Assembly: GCA_946554445.1 (NCBI GenBank) | Contig: CAMNSD010000006.1 | Span: forward strand, 62,001 to 126,000 | DNA length: 64,000 nucleotides | Reading direction: 5' to 3' | Source of the DNA: an uncultured Lachnospiraceae bacterium | Lineage (GTDB): Bacteria; Bacillota; Clostridia; Lachnospirales; Lachnospiraceae | Shown: positions 63,619 to 64,000 of the stretch, one piece after another | How the letters are laid out: the number at the start of each line of letters is the position of its first letter | Position numbering within the stretch: position 1 is the first letter of the stretch | The notes under the pieces: generated by a model | The model's input: only the letters and a program-made list of their open reading frames with translations | Database searches by the model: none | Told to the model about the DNA's origin: nothing | Position numbers and translations under genes: made by a program

Positions 63619-64000
63619 AATGCAGGAAAAATAATATCGGTAAAAATCAATATCAGAAAGAGAAGAGGCTTCGCAGTAGGATGCGCAGACTGATGATCGT
63701 GTCAGGCTGGATCTTGTGCGTAGCCGCTTTTGCGGCTGGCGGCTTGATCGTGCTTGGCGTTTCCGGCAAGTATAACCTGAGAAAGCAGACCATAAGCTAT
63801 GCGGCTGGAACTGGCAGGTCTATGCCGGCAGTTGCGGCAGCAGGCATAGAGGAAGATTGGGAGGAAGGCCAGATTAGGTATCAGGGCCGGAAATATAGAT
63901 ATAATGAAGATGTCCTTACTTTTCTTTTTATGGGAATTGATAAGGAGAACACTGCGGAAACATCTGGAGAATATGCCGATGGAGGACAGGCGGACGCTTT
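63615..64000 (+). CDS. Second LCP-family protein (5' part, runs off the right edge)
   Basis: ATG 63615 overlaps the loaP stop by 4 bases and is open for 128 codons to the window end. Basic N-terminus, membrane helix (about 26-49), then RYQGRKYRYNEDVLTFLFMG and GGQADA, closely matching residues of the LCP protein at 60153. Probably a paralogue with the same wall-attachment role. Confidence 0.88.
   Translation, partial: MKCRKNNIGKNQYQKEKRLRSRMRRLMIVSGWILCVAAFAAGGLIVLGVSGKYNLRKQTISYAAGTGRSMPAVAAAGIEEDWEEGQIRYQGRKYRYNEDVLTFLFMGIDKENTAETSGEYADGGQADA

Overview
The window looks like chromosome from a Gram-positive gut Clostridia of the Lachnospiraceae type. Evidence for this: strong AGGAGG ribosome-binding sites, sigma-A promoters with 17-bp spacers, a GlgC/GlgD pair, a LoaP-type NusG paralogue in an exopolysaccharide locus, many lipoproteins, and families typical of that group (DUF4867, DUF3160). 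The assignment is inferred from gene content only.

Layout. 1-543: 5' part of a carbamate kinase. 1.0-2.7 kb: PAS-GGDEF(degenerate)-EAL protein. 2.7-7.8 kb: LacI-type regulator divergent from a kinase / DUF4867 / fucose-isomerase-like operon for an unidentified sugar, with a promoter and palindromic operator between them. 8.1-10.6 kb: orphan FliD-like protein and a PTS IIC-like permease. 11.0-15.3 kb: membrane protein and a 1267-aa cytoplasmic-looking enzyme fusing two CE1-type esterases to a GH43 glycosidase. 15.3-18.2 kb: small conserved genes and nagB. 18.4-23.5 kb: a polysaccharide deacetylase gene cut in two by a 4.1-kb element carrying a large serine recombinase, a small ORF and a chemoreceptor gene. 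Joining the two flanks restores one 334-aa frame, and joining the two ends gives a symmetric attP. 23.7-30.5 kb: glgC-glgD, DUF3160 lipoprotein, CapA-like protein, beta-carbonic anhydrase. 30.7-45.6 kb: surface and housekeeping genes (acyltransferase, GT2, hisC, GH20, methyltransferase, hslO, nadE). 45.7-46.7 kb: Abi-family HEPN protein preceded by its own promoter, a small-RNA-sized transcript and a terminator. 46.8-53.2 kb: AraC regulator divergent from a raffinose-type ABC transporter and GH36 alpha-galactosidase. 53.3-54.5 kb: HicA-HicB with a SecB-like third gene. 54.6-64.0 kb: tyrosine integrase followed by an exopolysaccharide operon (PHP phosphatase, Wzz-like protein, tyrosine kinase, two LCP proteins, a sortase-like lipoprotein lacking the catalytic Cys, LoaP).

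The main unexplained signal is a 14-bp palindrome, TGACA-N4-TGTCA. I count 13 perfect copies where about 0.06 would be expected by chance. Almost all lie inside genes, in both reading frames that avoid the TGA stop, and all are between 15.8 and 46.9 kb. I could not link it to a known regulator. Other points to follow up are the chemoreceptor-bearing element, the Abi-HEPN/sRNA unit, the HicAB-SecB-like unit, and dispersed hairpin repeats whose stems vary by compensating changes.
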